In this document: positions 44,516 through 44,558 of the stretch, one piece after another
Position numbering within the stretch: position 1 is the first letter of the stretch
How the letters are laid out: each line of letters starts with the position of its first letter
Assembly: GCA_008931825.1 (NCBI GenBank)
Contig: QXVZ01016707.1
Span: 1-44,558, forward strand
Origin: Phallusia fumigata
Lineage: Eukaryota; Chordata; Ascidiacea; Phlebobranchia; Ascidiidae
DNA: 44,558 nt
Reading direction: 5' to 3'
Position numbers and translations under genes: made by a program
The notes under the pieces: model-generated
The model's input: the letters and a program-made list of their open reading frames with translations, nothing else
Databases searched by the model: none
What the model was told of the DNA's origin: nothing

Positions 44516-44558
44516 GTAAGTAGACTACGCATAATATAAGCGTACAGCAATGTTAAGC

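Overview
The window is nuclear DNA of a compact, AT-rich animal genome. I infer a tunicate, most likely a Ciona-like ascidian: genes have many short GT-AG introns and small intergenic gaps, vertebrate-type single-copy orthologues (PPTC7, IER3IP1, PLA2G15) are present, and single-N contig joins are flanked by slightly divergent duplicates, as expected for a highly polymorphic shotgun genome. No database was consulted. All gene models were assembled by eye from splice sites, reading phase and family knowledge.

Left part (1-19 kb), ordinary genes. The 3' half of a rhodopsin-class GPCR (+, 1-2739) is tail-to-tail with a 12-finger C2H2 zinc-finger gene (-, 3692-5502, two exons). Next is a complete seven-exon lysosomal phospholipase of the LCAT family (PLA2G15, -, 6201-9016; 413 aa). 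It is head-to-head with the mitochondrial PP2C-type phosphatase PPTC7 (+, 9978-15960, seven exons; 335 aa). IER3IP1 (-, 18736-18984) is a single-exon ER-Golgi transport gene. It is head-to-head with the first two exons of an unrecognised + strand gene (19664-20877).

Middle and right part (21.6-41.4 kb), the interesting part. On the minus strand lies a family of five related genes, here called A (21695-23168), B (24038-24921), C (27144-28051), E (32061-34014, 5' end missing) and D (40179-41350). Each encodes a TIR-like domain that most resembles the TIR of TICAM adaptors (TRIF/TRAM). A, D and E then carry a linker and a C-terminal RHIM-like amyloid core (LQ-VG, VQ-IG, LR-IG). In all three a phase-0 intron sits exactly in the middle of that tetrad. 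TIR plus RHIM is the architecture of vertebrate TRIF. B and C are recent tandem copies that stop after the TIR. Between E and D lies gene F (34263-36379), a membrane-anchored protein with a TRADD-N-like pattern. I read the block as a candidate innate-immune or cell-death signalling cluster that expanded by tandem duplication.

The far right holds an orphan hydrophobic exon (38127-38231, +), a hAT-type MITE, an inverted pair of SINE-like repeats about 5 kb apart, and the first coding exon of a gene leaving the window (44438-44515, +). A foldback element at 21.3 kb has relatives at 2.2 and 15.3 kb. Five intervals joined by single N bases contain near-duplicate flanks that are probably unmerged haplotypes rather than real duplications.
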